Shown here: positions 10,216-20,953 of the stretch, piece by piece
How positions within the stretch are numbered: the stretch's first letter is position 1
How the letters are laid out: every line of letters begins with the position of its first letter
Source of the DNA: Synaphobranchus kaupii
Lineage: Eukaryota; Chordata; Actinopteri; Anguilliformes; Synaphobranchidae
NCBI GenBank assembly: GCA_029718625.1
Contig: CM056387.1
Location: 34,454,206-34,518,205, forward strand
Direction: 5' to 3'
Length of the DNA stretch: 64,000 nucleotides
Notes under the pieces: generated by a model
Database searches by the model: none
The model's input: the letters and a program-made list of their open reading frames with translations, nothing else
Told to the model about the DNA's origin: nothing
Position numbers and translations under genes: made by a program

Positions 10216-11154
10216 GGCACCGGGTGGTCTGTGGTGCAGGGTGGCAGATGCCACCCTGACAAAAAAAAAAAAAAAAAAATCACATGGGCCACCAGCAAGA
10301 ACACCAGCTCTCCGGGGTAAAAAGGAACAGAAGTGTGTGTGTGCGTGAACAGAAGTGTGTGTGTGTGCGCGCGTAGATTTTATCGACACTTTTGTCCGCC
10401 GTCCGCCCACTCGAGAGAAATGGGAGCAAAAGAATCTGCTGCATTAAAAAAAACAAAAAAAAAAAAACATAAATAATTGTTGTCCTCAAAATGGACGGCT
10501 GTCATCTGCCAGGGTACACAGAGTCCCCATTCATTGCCCCCCTCTAAAAACTTAGGGCCAGACAGATTTATGGGGCATCTTTGTTTGTGCTCCACGGTGC
10601 TTAATCAGTTTTGGTAATTTGGAATACCAAATGAAAGACTTGGCCGTGGAGATGGGATGGGGTGGGGCGGGGCGGGGGGGGGGGGGACTTTGTGACTAAG
10701 CGGTCAGTCTGAAAGGAAGGGAGGGGTTGGGAATAATTAGACTGTTGGTTCGGGAGGGGGGCGGTTGGGTTGGGGTAGGTGGACGTAAAGGAGGAGGGGC
10801 GTTGGACATTGGGTGTATCCCACTGCGGATCAGGGCTGTGATTTGTTGATTTTTTACGTTTTTTCCCCCCCCCCACCATGGGCCAGGGGAGTGTTCTAAA
10901 CCCCTCCCCTAGCGAGGGCCACAGCCCAGTGACGGCGACGATGTCACGCCAGGATGAAATCTCATCAGATTATCGGACACCGCGATGCCGGTATATTTAC
11001 ATTGTGCATTCACAGGCTTGGTGAAAACACTCTTGTGGTTTCCTGATTTGAGTTGGATTGAAGTGAAGATGCTATCAGAGAGACGAACATCACTGCGTAA
11101 CCCTCTTGTATAAAAAAAACTCCTACAATTCCCATTCCCCCATCCGACTAGTTT
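10216..11154. other. Non-coding DNA with homopolymers
   Basis: No gene recognised. It holds an A run at about 10261-10280, A-rich runs at about 10446-10470, a G-rich run at about 10664-10686 and a C run near 10865-10874. Confidence 0.4.
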
Positions 11155-13228
11155 AGTAGCCTGGTTGTGGTGTGGATCATGTATGTTAGAAGCCTGGTTG
11201 TGGTATGGATCATGTATGTTAGAAGCCTGGTTGTGTATGGATCATGTATGTTAGAAGCCTGGTTGTGTATGGATCATGTATGTTAGAAGCCTGGTTGTGG
11301 TGTGGATCATGTATGTTAGAAGCCTGGTTGTGTATGGATCATGTATGTTAGAAGCCTGGTTGTGGTGTGGATCATGTATGTTAGAAGCCTGGTTGTGTAT
11401 GGATCATGTATGTTAGAAGCCTGGTTGTGGTATGGATCATGTATGTTAGAAGCCTGGTTGTGGTATGGATCATGTATGTTAGAAGCCTGGTTGTGTATGG
11501 ATCATGTATGTTAGAAGCCTGGTTGTGTATGGATCATGTATGTTAGAAGCCTGGTTGTGGTGTGGATCATGTATGTTAGAAGCCTGGTTGTGGTATGGAT
11601 CATGTATGTTAGAAGCCTGGTTGTGGTATGGATCATGTATGTTAGAAGCCTGGTTGTGGTATGGATCATGTATGTTAGAAGCCTGGTTGTGGTGTGGATC
11701 ATGTATGTTAGAAGCCTGGTTGTGTATGGATCATGTATGTTAGAAGCCTGGTTGTGTATGGATCATGTATGTTAGAAGCCTGGTTGTGGTGTGGATCATG
11801 TATGTTAGAAGCCTGGTTGTGGTGTGGATCATGTATGTTAGAAGCCTGGTTGTGGTATGGATCATGTATGTTAGAAGCCTGGTTGTGGTATGGATCATGT
11901 ATGTTAGAAGCCTGGTTGTGGTATGGATCATGTATGTTAGAAGCCTGGTTGTGGTGTGGATCATGTATGTTAGAAGCCTGGTTGTGGTGTGGATCATGTA
12001 TGTTAGAAGCCTGGTTGTGGTATGGATCATGTATGTTAGAAGCCTGGTTGTGGTGTGGATCATGTATGTTAGAAGCCTGGTTGTGGTATGGATCATGTAT
12101 GTTAGAAGCCTGGTTGTGGTATGGATCATGTATGTTAGAAGCCTGGTTGTGGTATGGATCCTGTATGTTAGAAGCCTGGTTGTGGTGTGGATCATGTATG
12201 TTAGAAGCCTGGTTGTGGTATGGATCATGTATGTTAGAAGCCTGGTTGTGGTATGGATCATGTATGTTAGAAGCCTGGTTGTGGTATGGATCATGTATGT
12301 TAGAAGCCTGGTTGTGGTGTGGATCATGTATGTTAGAAGCCTGGTTGTGTATGGATCATGTATGTTAGAAGCCTGGTTGTGTATGGATCATGTATGTTAG
12401 AAGCCTGGTTGTGGTGTGGATCATGTATGTTAGAAGCCTGGTTGTGGTGTGGATCATGTATGTTAGAAGCCTGGTTGTGGTATGGATCATGTATGTTAGA
12501 AGCCTGGTTGTGGTATGGATCATGTATGTTAGAAGCCTGGTTGTGGTATGGATCATGTATGTTAGAAGCCTGGTTGTGGTGTGGATCATGTATGTTAGAA
12601 GCCTGGTTGTGGTGTGGATCATGTATGTTAGAAGCCTGGTTGTGGTGTGGATCATGTATGTTAGAAGCCTGGTTGTGGTATGGATCATGTATGTTAGAAG
12701 CCTGGTTGTGGTATGGATCATGTATGTTAGAAGCCTGGTTGTGGTATGGATCCTGTATGTTAGAAGCCTGGTTGTGGTGTGGATCATGTATGTTAGAAGC
12801 CTGGTTGTGGTATGGATCATGTATGTTAGAAGCCTGGTTGTGGTATGGATCATGTATGTTAGAAGCCTGGTTGTGGTATGGATCATGTATGTTAGAAGCC
12901 TGGTTGTGGTGTGGATCATGTATGTTAGAAGCCTGGTTGTGGTGTGGATCATGTATGTTAGAAGCCTGGTTGTGGTATGGATCATGTATGTTAGAAGCCT
13001 GGTTGTGGTGTGGATCATGTATGTTAGAAGCCTGGTTGTGGTGTGGATCATGTATGTTAGAAGCCTGGTTGTGGTATGGATCATGTATGTTAGAAGCCTG
13101 GTTGTGTATGGATCATGTATGTTAGAAGCCTGGTTGTGGTGTGGATCATGTATGTTAGAAGCCTGGTTGTGGTGTGGATTGTGTCTGTTAGAAACCTGGT
13201 TGTTGGATGGTTTGTGTATGTTAGAATA
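11155..13228 (+). repeat. 2.1-kb minisatellite of 32/33-bp units, about 63 copies
   Basis: The unit is AGCCTGGTTGTGGT followed by GTGGATCATGTATGTTAGA (33 bp), with GTGG or ATGG variants and a 32-bp variant carrying GTTGTGTATGG. Because 33 is a multiple of three and the unit lacks stops in several frames, open frames of up to 279 codons run along both strands with 11-residue periodicity. These are consequences of the repeat, not evidence of a gene. Variant order repeats between about 11721-12345 and 12346-12970, showing higher-order duplication of 18-19 units. A rare GGATCCTG variant marks both blocks, at 12161 and 12753. Confidence 0.97.
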
Positions 13229-13240
13229 ACACGGTCTTGT

Positions 13241-13318
13241 GCAGGTGTGGGCTGTTCTGTTACAGACGGCTGTATTTGCAGATGTGGGCTGTTCTGTTAC
13301 TGAGGGCTGTATTTGCAG
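13241..13318 (+). repeat. Two-copy 37-bp duplication
   Basis: Two copies of GTGGGCTGTTCTGTTAC plus GGCTGTATTTGCAG, starting at 13241 and 13278. Confidence 0.8.
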
Positions 13319-13991
13319 GCGTATGTTTCCATTTGGGATGCTCCATATGGAAATCTGGGCTCATGTCAAAATAACCGATATTTCACCGTCCATATTGGCC
13401 GATGCCGAAGCTGCCCTGTTTTACATTACAGCTCAAACTGCAGCCGAGTTTCCACATTCATAGAAAGAAACAGATGAGCGCAGATGTCAACTTATGGAAA
13501 GGAAAAATGTAACAAATTTAACTTGTATAAGAAAAGTATTTCAACTTGCAGACTGTATCAGCTTTGCTTGTGAGTTCGTCTGGTAAAAACAGCGTGATCA
13601 TGATGTTTTCACTTAATTTACAGCCTCTCTTGTGCAGGTATGTTGCATTCTCATATTGACCCAGCTGATGGGCTGTGATCTGAGCCTTGGGCCGTTGCCA
13701 GTAAGTTTGTTTGATGCAGTTACCAGCCAATACTGATACCACCCTAATGTATCTGCGCGTCCCTAGTTTCCCCTCTGATTACCCAGAAGCACAGTGTGTG
13801 ATGATTACCTGGACCCACATCACCAGGCCAGTAAGACCTTTCAGGATGCTATTCATTAGCTCATCTATAAACGTAGCTAAAATGTCAGATGGGGTAAATT
13901 AACGGAGCTCATTAAATAATTAATTTACATGAAATACAGGAATGGATACGGCCCTCCTTGCCCATCTCCTGGTCTAGACCAAACCTCGGAC
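13319..13991. other. Non-coding DNA, nothing recognised
   Basis: AT-rich single-copy sequence with no splice-supported open segment. Confidence 0.4.
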
Positions 13992-14160
13992 CAGGGTGTG
14001 AAATTAACACCCTCAACCATCCAAATGCTGGTAAAATTTTGATTGTGGCTGGTAGAGTTTCTGCAGGTAACGGACCAGATTGTGTTATACTAAAGGTAAT
14101 TTGGCGGGTAAAAAAAAATGGCTGGTGATTTTTACAATCCACAAGCTACTCTGGCCTGTG
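13992..14160 (-). mobile_element. hAT-type MITE, truncated copy
   Basis: Starts with CAGGGTGTGAAATTAACACC and matches the copies at 14618-14808 and 49292-49508 (shared AAATGCTGGTAAAATTTTGA and GGCTGGTGATTTTTA segments). The expected right terminal repeat is missing, so the copy is truncated near 14158. Orientation is given relative to 14618-14808. Confidence 0.8.
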
Positions 14161-14232
14161 GCCTGCCTTGGGAGCCATCTGTGTGCACAAGTGGCGGGTT
14201 TTACAGCGGATAAAGCATCCAGCGCTTAAAGC

Positions 14233-14257
14233 ATCTCTCTCTCTCTCTCTCTCTCTT
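14233..14257 (+). repeat. (CT)n microsatellite
   Basis: A short uninterrupted CT tract. Confidence 0.9.
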
Positions 14258-14466
14258 TCCCGTTCTCTGTTCTCTCCATCATCCTCTTCCTGAGCCGGAG
14301 TGCTGATTGGACCCGCGTTTACGCTGCGCTGGAGAGGCCTGTCCGGGAGGCAAACCACACTGATCCTTATCCCGCTGTGCGCTGATATATGGGCCCGTGT
14401 GGAACTTAAACCACACACTTTACCGCCAGGCTTTCGCCTCTTAAGTGCACATTGTAGTGAGAGTGG

Positions 14467-14830
14467 TTGAGTGCTTATTACACAACTTTTGCATTTTTAC
14501 ACCGTATCCGTTTATACAGTTGGGTATATACTAACGCAATTCAGGGTAAGTACCTTGCTCGAGGGAAAAATGGCAGTGTCCTACCTGGGAATCAAACCTG
14601 CGCGCTGGAGCCACGATCAGGGTATGAAATTTACTTTTTCACCCACTGGCCAGAGTGGCTTGTGGATTCTAAAAATCACCAACCATTTTCAGCAATTAAC
14701 AGCCCTGTACAATATAACACAACCTGGTTGGTTACTGGCCAAAGTGGCTGCTAGAGTAGAAGATTTTACCAGCATTTGGCTGGTGGCGGGTGTTAATTTC
14801 ACACCCTGCATCATACTACAGTGCCACCCT
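14467..14830 (-). mobile_element. tRNA-derived fish SINE, split by a hAT element
   Basis: Read on the minus strand, 14809-14830 and then 14467-14617 form one SINE. The tRNA-like region has the B-box-like CAGGTTTGATTCCCAGGTAG, followed by the body motif CTCGAGCAAGGTACTTACCC and CAGCTGTATAA-like sequence. It aligns with the fuller copy at 62511-62722. The interval 14618-14808 is a later hAT insertion. On the right, CATCATACTACAGTGCCACC continues the SINE head (compare CACCATACAACACCGTGGCC in the other copy). Confidence 0.75.
14618..14808 (+). mobile_element. 191-bp hAT-type MITE inserted in a SINE
   Basis: Left end CAGGGTATGAAATTTAC and right end, read outward, CAGGGTGTGAAATTAACACC form terminal inverted repeats. 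The interior has CACTGGCCAGAGTGGCTTGT and GGCCAAAGTGGCTGCTAGAG, shared with the copies at 13992 and 49292. No transposase. The 8-bp target duplication is not recognisable here, but it is perfect in the 49292 copy. Confidence 0.85.
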
Positions 14831-15649
14831 ATAATGGTGTTTGTCTCTCCATTGTTCTGCCTCTGGTAATCTGGGCAGGCATGTGATTGGACACCTTTCC
14901 CCTCAGCCGCATTCTGGGTCCTCGTGATGTGGCACTGTGTTCTCCGTTGGTGCGCGGGACCGCGGGTGTTGGGTTTATTTGCGGATAAAGCCGGCTGTTG
15001 GGCGTGTCCTTAACCTGTCGTATGTCAGTCAACTCGGGCTAATTTGGTCGGGCGCAAGAAAAATAAAGGCGGTACGTAAAGCTATGTTAAAATGTAAATG
15101 AAAACGACATTATAAACGGAAGATTAATTTTACCGAATGTGTTGTAGAAATTAATTGTGCCACTTTTGTCTTTTTTTTTTTAAGCTTGTTTTGGAAAGTT
15201 TGGCCCCCCTGCTGGTGTGAATGGTGTGAGTTTGTGACGGGGAAATGCTGGAAGGCGCGCGGTGAGAAGTTGGCAGACGGCGTGAGATGGTTTTAAAGCG
15301 TGTGGTCGGGGTGTCACATCTTCCCTAACTCAGTCCTGGCACAGTGTGCCGCTGGATCTGTCAGATTAATTGTTTTTGGGCTTTTTTCGCTTTTCGTCTC
15401 TGTGGTGCTGATTTTAAACCTGTCCCACACATGCCCTAACGCCCCTCACCTGCCCTTGCACCTGCGGGCTTCTGCAGTGTCCCCTCTGTCCCGTCCTGCA
15501 GTCATGGGGGCAGGTTTTGGGTGGAGAGAGGCTGTCCCACAGTCATGTAGACCTTTTCAGTTGGTTTCGGGGAGAGAGATAAGCTATCGCTTTCTTCTTT
15601 TCCAGCTGCTATTCCAAACTTGGGGAATGTCTGGTATATATTCCTGAAA
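14831..15649. other. Non-coding DNA, nothing recognised
   Basis: Single-copy sequence with a T run at about 15170-15181. No exon is recognised. Confidence 0.4.
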
Positions 15650-15707
15650 CTAATAATAATAATAATAATAATAATGATCACAATAATAATAATAATCATA
15701 ATAATAG
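15650..15707 (+). repeat. (TAA)n microsatellite
   Basis: A TAA repeat interrupted by a TGATCACAA segment. Confidence 0.93.
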
Positions 15708-16465
15708 ACTGCAGCTTGCGACTGAGCTGATGAATCTCGATGGTCTCGTAATTGTGTATTATTATGTTGCCAAACACTTCTATATGACTGAAGGATTTCA
15801 TGATATGATGATAACGGTATTTTCCGTTAAGACTTGAAGAATTTAATGATGGATATGATAATAATATTTTGCATAAGAGTGTGAGATTTAATGGTGGATA
15901 TGATGAGAATAGTATTTTCTGAGAGACAGTATCTCTCTGTGAAGTTTGTTTCAGCATTACTGTGTGAGAGAGTGTTACACTGTAACTTAGCCCATCACCA
16001 GACGTTTCCACACACCTTATATCTCCTGTTAAAGACGGAGAACAGCTGGAATGACCTTACCTGGGGTCAGGGGGAGGGGCTTAGACTGAGCAGGCAGGCA
16101 GTCAGGCTAATATTAGCGGTTACAAACACGCTGTCGGCAGCGACCGTTACCGCCTCCCCTGTCAAGCCGAAATATCACCTCACTATAAATACACCCATTG
16201 GCAGCGCTGGGCGTAGGACAGGCCTGAACTTTGGACTGGACTCAGTGGTTAGGCAGTATTTAAATTACACACGTATCAGAAATATGGGCTGCTTACACAC
16301 GTATCTGCCAACGCCTCCACCATTTTTATTGTATTTGTTTTATGTATGTAGTTGACTAGTGGTTGAAGGAGGAGGAACAGTTTGCAGCAGGTTAGACTGA
16401 ACTGGGATCCCATACGGCCTCTGAACTCAGGCCTAAAGCAAGTGATTAGTCTAAAGTCTAGAGTT
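15708..16465. other. Non-coding DNA
   Basis: No gene recognised. A diverged duplication of roughly 60 bp around GGATATGATAATAATATTTT and GGATATGATGAGAATAGTAT lies at about 15845-15925. Confidence 0.4.
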
Positions 16466-16991
16466 CTTATGTTCAAGAAGGACTGATTGGCCAGTTCTCA
16501 TTATGTATTATTATGTTCTTATGTTCTAGATGGGCTGAATGGCCTGTTCTCCTCATTATGTATTCTTATGTTCTTATGTTCTAGATGGACTGATTGGCCA
16601 GTTCTCCTCATTATGTATTCTTATGTTCTAGATGGGCTGATTGGCCAGTTCTTCTCATTATGTATTCTTATGTTCTAGATGGGCTGAATGGCCTGTTCTC
16701 CTCGTTATGTATTCTTATGTTCTTATGTTCTAGATGAGCTGAATGGCCTGTTCTCCTCGTTATGTATTCTTATGTTCTTATGTTCTAGATGGGCTGAATG
16801 GCCTGTTCTCCTCGTTATGTATTCTTATGTTCTTATGTTCTAGATGGGCTGAATGGCCTGTTCTCCTCATTATGTATTCTTATGTTCTAGATGGGCTGAA
16901 TGGCCTGTTCTCCTCGTTATGTATTCTTATGTTCTTATGTTCTAGATGGGCTGAATGGCCTGTTCTCCTCATTATGTATTCTTATGTTCTA
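16466..16991 (+). repeat. 46/55-bp minisatellite, about 10 copies
   Basis: The unit contains TTCTAGATGGGCTGAATGGC then CTGTTCTCCTC, TTATGTATTCTTATG. Unit length alternates between 46 and 55 bp because a 9-bp TTCTTATGT segment is single or doubled. The minus-strand core GGCCATTCAGCCCATC resembles a phrase found in interspersed repeats of fishes, so the array may have grown from a retroposon fragment (inference). Confidence 0.93.
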
Positions 16992-17476
16992 GAGAACCCA
17001 TTTCCTCATGGGTTACTTTTTCACCCATCTCTCTAGTCAGTGTTGCCTAGTCAAATAACCCAGTGTAAAGGTTTGGTTTTGTCCAAATCCACAGTTTTAT
17101 ACTGATTTTAAAAAGAAAATGGGGGTGAAAAATAAAACATTTGGGAGCTCACGCAATTTCCTGCGTGACTCTGCTGGAATCACGGAAAGGCCCGGAACGT
17201 TCCTTTGTCTCTCACATAGTGGGAGTTTAGCGCGCGGAGCGCTGGGACAGCTGGAATGGCAAGGGTTAACACTGCCGACATCTGCTGGGGAAACGAGGCC
17301 TGCAGCTGCCGAGGTTAAATAAGGCCGTGGCAAATTGTTTACTGGCTAAAAGGACTTGGGACAGGTACGATACAGTAGGCTGGTCTCTCATTAATCCTCC
17401 TGCTCTGAAAGGCCCTATTGGGAGAGTTCACTTCAGTGCAGCTTCTTAAGCAACCTGTCATCCTGCTATTTTTTCT

Positions 17477-17524
<48 letters not shown>

Positions 17525-18123
17525 ACGCACACACACACACACACACACACGCACACACACCCCACCAGCACCCCCGCCCTCAAAGTAAAAAAAAAGAAAG
17601 AAAAAAAAGTCCCGTCTAAATTTTTCCCTAAGGCTGTAGAATCACCTGCGGATTTAAGATTTAACCGACTTAAAAGAGTTAAGCCGACTTAATTCTCATC
17701 TTATCCATTTGTTATTTGGTTGCTGGTCCCCCCCCCCCCACTCTATGTTCTTCTTTCTTTAAGTGCGGGGAGGTCCTGAAGTGACGCGTGAGCTGTGCCT
17801 CCATCAGTGTCCTCACGTCCTCCCGTGACCTGCTTCGCCGTTCCAGATAACGGGGTTCCCAAAAACCCCTCCTTGAGAGCGCATTTGACGCAGGGGCACG
17901 CCGCCGTCGCTGTTTACTCAAACTATACGCCGGTCATATTTTAACCCCCACCCCTCTCTCTCCCCCCATGCTCCCTCTTTCCTGGAGAGACGTACCGGAC
18001 AGGAAGTGCACTCACTTCCCTCTGCTAGGGCTTGCTCAAAGAGGAAGCTTGTTTGTTTGTGCGTTTGGACGTGCAGTTTGAAGGAAGCTCGGCAACTGCA
18101 TTTAACTCATTGTTTAGCTGCTG
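16992..18123. other. Non-coding DNA with (CA)n
   Basis: No gene recognised. It holds a (CA)n tract with CG interruptions at about 17479-17561, a purine-rich patch near 17586-17610 and a C run at about 17728-17739. Confidence 0.45.
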
Positions 18124-18234
18124 CAGGGATCTCAAACTGCCGTCCAGGGAGGGCCGACGGTGTCTTCTTGTGTGTGGTGTGGTTTCAGCACTGATTTCAT
18201 TTATTGGCTGGAGAGTCCAAGTTTGAGATACCTG
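18124..18234. mobile_element. Short degraded inverted-repeat element (hAT-like)
   Basis: Left end CAGGGATCTCAAACTGC and right end, read outward, CAGGTATCTCAAACTTGG are inverted repeats, and the CCAGGGAGGGCCG segment resembles other fish hAT MITEs. At 111 bp it is shorter than its relatives, and no target duplication is seen, so it is probably internally deleted. Confidence 0.55.
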
Positions 18235-18710
18235 CTATAAGCCTGTAAAAGAGGGCTGTCGATGATTGACAGCTAACAAAACACTCGTTGCCCCCCCCTC
18301 TCCCCCACCTAGGTTGATGTAACTCAGATTACCAGCGTACACGTGCAGTATCAAGTCCTCACAAGTGCACAGCAAGGTCCGTCAAATGTTTAAGGTCCTA
18401 GCTCCTCTGATTTCCCCCTTTTTATTCCCAGTTCAGTTTCCCACTCAGCACTTTCCACCCTCAATGGGGATAGGTCCTCTTTGTTTTCAGGCCAAGTGGA
18501 TCCCTGGGTTAGCCGCTGCAATGATTGGCTGAAAGGGGAATAGGCACTGGCATACAGGTGGCAGATCTCCCTGTTACAGACGGTGACGGTACAGTTTCCG
18601 TTAAAGAAGGCAGGCGAGGTTCTTACTGGCCCCCTGGAAGAAACGAGCTCCGTTAGTCCGTCACTATTTTCAATTGGAATGTGTGCTTCTAAACTATGTT
18701 TAGAGGTGGT

Positions 18711-18990
18711 CACTATCACACAGAGGCTGCGGGAGAAGGCTGTTAGACGTCACTATCACACAGAGGCTGCGGGAGAAGGCTGTTAGACGTCACTATCACA
18801 CAGAGGCTGCGGGAGAAGGCTGTTAGACGTCACTATCACACAGGGGCTGTGGGAGAAGGCTGTTAGACGTCACTATCACACAGAGGCTGCGGGAGAAGGC
18901 TGTTAGACGTCACTATCACACAGAGGCTGCGGGAGAAGGCTGTTAGACGTCACTATCACACAGAGGCTGTGGGAGAAGGCTGTTAGACAC
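18711..18990 (+). repeat. 40-bp minisatellite, 7 copies
   Basis: The unit CACTATCACACAGAGGCTGC plus GGGAGAAGGCTGTTAGACGT repeats seven times with very few substitutions. Confidence 0.97.
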
Positions 18991-19140
18991 CGCATTTGTT
19001 CGTCAATGCATTTGAAGGCTGTTGGATGTCGTATTTGAGGGCTGTCGTGCTGCATTTGAAGGCTGTTAGACACTGCATTTGAAGGCTGGTATATGCTGCA
19101 TTTGAAGGCAATTAGATGCCTGATCTGAAGGCTGTTCTCA
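18991..19140 (+). repeat. Degenerate GCATTTGAAGGCTGTT repeats
   Basis: Five or six imperfect units of GCATTTGAAGGCTGTTAGA type. They share AAGGCTGTTAGA with the adjacent 40-bp array, suggesting a related origin. Confidence 0.75.
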
Positions 19141-19627
19141 TAGCGCAGAGTGGGCGTTTCCCTGTCGGGTGCCTCTTGAGGGGTTTTTATGTGCAGTAGT
19201 TATGGTTATGGTTTCCTCTGACGAAACGTGCGTAAAGAGCACAGAGCGCTGTGTCTGGGGGGGGGGGGGGGGGGGTGGTCGTGTTGAAACGAGCTGTGAT
19301 TTACAGGCCTCGTCACAAAGTGGCCCCTGGGATCGTCCGGGCCGCTTCCTATCTTTGTGTGGAACGAGGGTCCCGGAGCGCTGGCGGATGTGTGACCTCG
19401 GCTGCGTTGGCGGGGGGAGGAAACGGTGTGTCACAGCTCAAACCCCTCTCGCCCGCGAAGGCGCTCCAAACGGCCGGAGCCGTCCCGCTCTGGGGGCTGA
19501 AGGTGTCGGAGACGGACGGCGACGCCCTGGAAACAACGGGCCCTCAGAACCCAGTCCGTTGTTCTGCATTTTCTCGGGGGCGGAAGTGTGCCGTTAGCGG
19601 TTCAGGAAGTTTTTTTTTTATTATTCT
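19141..19627. other. GC-rich non-coding DNA with G run
   Basis: A G run lies at about 19258-19275 and the following 300 bp is CpG-rich. The open frames are not supported by splice sites or a recognised domain. Confidence 0.4.
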
Positions 19628-19760
19628 TTGGAAGGCTGCGGGTTCAAATCCTCGAAGGGGCATAGCTGTGGTACCTTTGAACATAGCGCTTGACCTGGCT
19701 CTATAAATATCTTGGCAGTACAATGACTGTGGATTTGAAAAAAAGATGTAGATGGATGGA
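19628..19760 (+). mobile_element. Decayed SINE fragment
   Basis: Contains a tRNA B-box-like GGGTTCAAATCCTCG preceded by GAAGGCTGC, then CTGTGGTACCTTTGAAC and CTCTATAAATA, a layout typical of fish tRNA-derived SINEs. The tail is not preserved. Confidence 0.55.
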
Positions 19761-20178
19761 TTGTCCTTTTCCATACACTAAACACAATACAATGTTCATT
19801 GTGGTATTAAATTCCATTGCACATTGTGCAACTCTCTATTAATTACATAAAAAATGAAGATAAAATATGGGAATGAAAAATGGTTTTAGGTTATTGTAAA
19901 ATTTAAATTTAAATAAATGTTAACTCGTGTTAAGTTTGTCAGAATGGTAACGGCTGCACTCTATATATACTGTATAACATGGGGGTGGGGGGGTGGTTCT
20001 TTCAGACATGAAAACAGCCTGAGGCAGTCATAATTAACGTCCGCTACCATACTTGGGCCGTTAAAGGTACTTGAAAGTGTTTTTCAGGCATTTTTTTTAC
20101 GGAGGATAACAGAAGGTTTTGTTCCTCACCACCCAACCATGGCTGCATTCTGTAAAAATAAATTAATAAATACACTAT
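19761..20178. other. AT-rich non-coding DNA
   Basis: No gene or recognised repeat. A short G-rich patch lies at about 19980-19995. Confidence 0.4.
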
Positions 20179-20280
20179 CCCTTATGGAAAAAGAATATAC
20201 TGCAGTATATTGTAAATATATCAAAATTATTTTCACAATATATTTTAAATATACTGCGGTATATTACATTTCCATAAGGG
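20179..20280. mobile_element. 102-bp AT-rich foldback MITE, copy 1
   Basis: A nearly perfect palindrome with ends CCCTTATGGAAA and (read outward) CCCTTATGGAAATGTAATAT. The internal ATATACTGCAGTATATT is itself palindromic. A second, highly similar copy lies at 40448-40549. AT dinucleotides flank both ends and could be a 2-bp target duplication. No coding capacity. Confidence 0.85.
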
Positions 20281-20342
20281 ATCCCAGTCTCCTTAAGAGA
20301 AAGAGGTATTAATAAGTAAATAAACTATCCCAGTCTCCTTAA

Positions 20343-20949
20343 AGGTTGTATCAGCGATTTTGGGTGGAAACATAAATGATCACATTCATCTGATTTTTCC
20401 TCACGATCCGCTAGCTGCCCGCCCATAAGCATGCCGTCAAAAAACCGCGTCTCTGTAGGCAGCTATGCTCCGAGATCGTACACAAAAACAATGGTACTAC
20501 CAACTACTCAAAACCAAAATAAACAGTATTCCAACCAATCACAATGATCTGCACAAACGTGACGTCACTTCTGAAGCGAAATCCCAAACAAACATACTTA
20601 TGAATAATTATGTTATGTTTTAAAAAATAGTGTTCAAGCATCCAGAATTATAACCACGTTAATAACGTTTGTAAGAAACCAAACCGTTTTGTAAATCCGT
20701 CAAGATTTCAGCGAGATAAGAGTATTAGCGTTTGTGCAGATCATTGTGATTGGTTGGAATACTGTTTATTTTGGTTTTTGAGTGGTTGGTAGTACCATTT
20801 GTTTTTGTGTACGATCTCGGAGCATAGGCTGCCTACAGAGACGCGGTTTTTTGACGGCCTGCTTATGGGGCGGGCAGCTAGCGGATCGTGAGGAAAAATC
20901 AGATGAATGTGATCATTTATGTTTCCACCCAAAATCGCTGATACAACCT
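20343..20949. mobile_element. 607-bp foldback transposon with 217-bp arms and TTAA flanks
   Basis: The left arm (20343-20559) and right arm (20729-20949) are near-perfect inverted repeats. The left begins AGGTTGTATCAGCGATTTTG and the right, read outward, begins the same way. A 169-bp unique centre separates them. TTAA lies directly outside each end (20339-20342 and 20950-20953). A TTAA duplication is the hallmark of piggyBac-type insertion, but these ends do not show the usual CCY start, so family assignment is tentative. No transposase is present. Confidence 0.9.
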
Positions 20950-20953
20950 TTAA

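Noticed and set aside
11155..13228. Open frames up to 279 codons with 11-residue repeats on both strands
   Set aside because: The 33-bp unit has no stops in several frames and its length is a multiple of three, so frames stay open in both directions at once. No start context, splice sites or frame preference is visible.
14622..14754. Recurrent peptide HWPEW..DSKNHQP in three places as a conserved protein family
   Set aside because: It is translation of the hAT MITE copies at 13992, 14618 and 49292.
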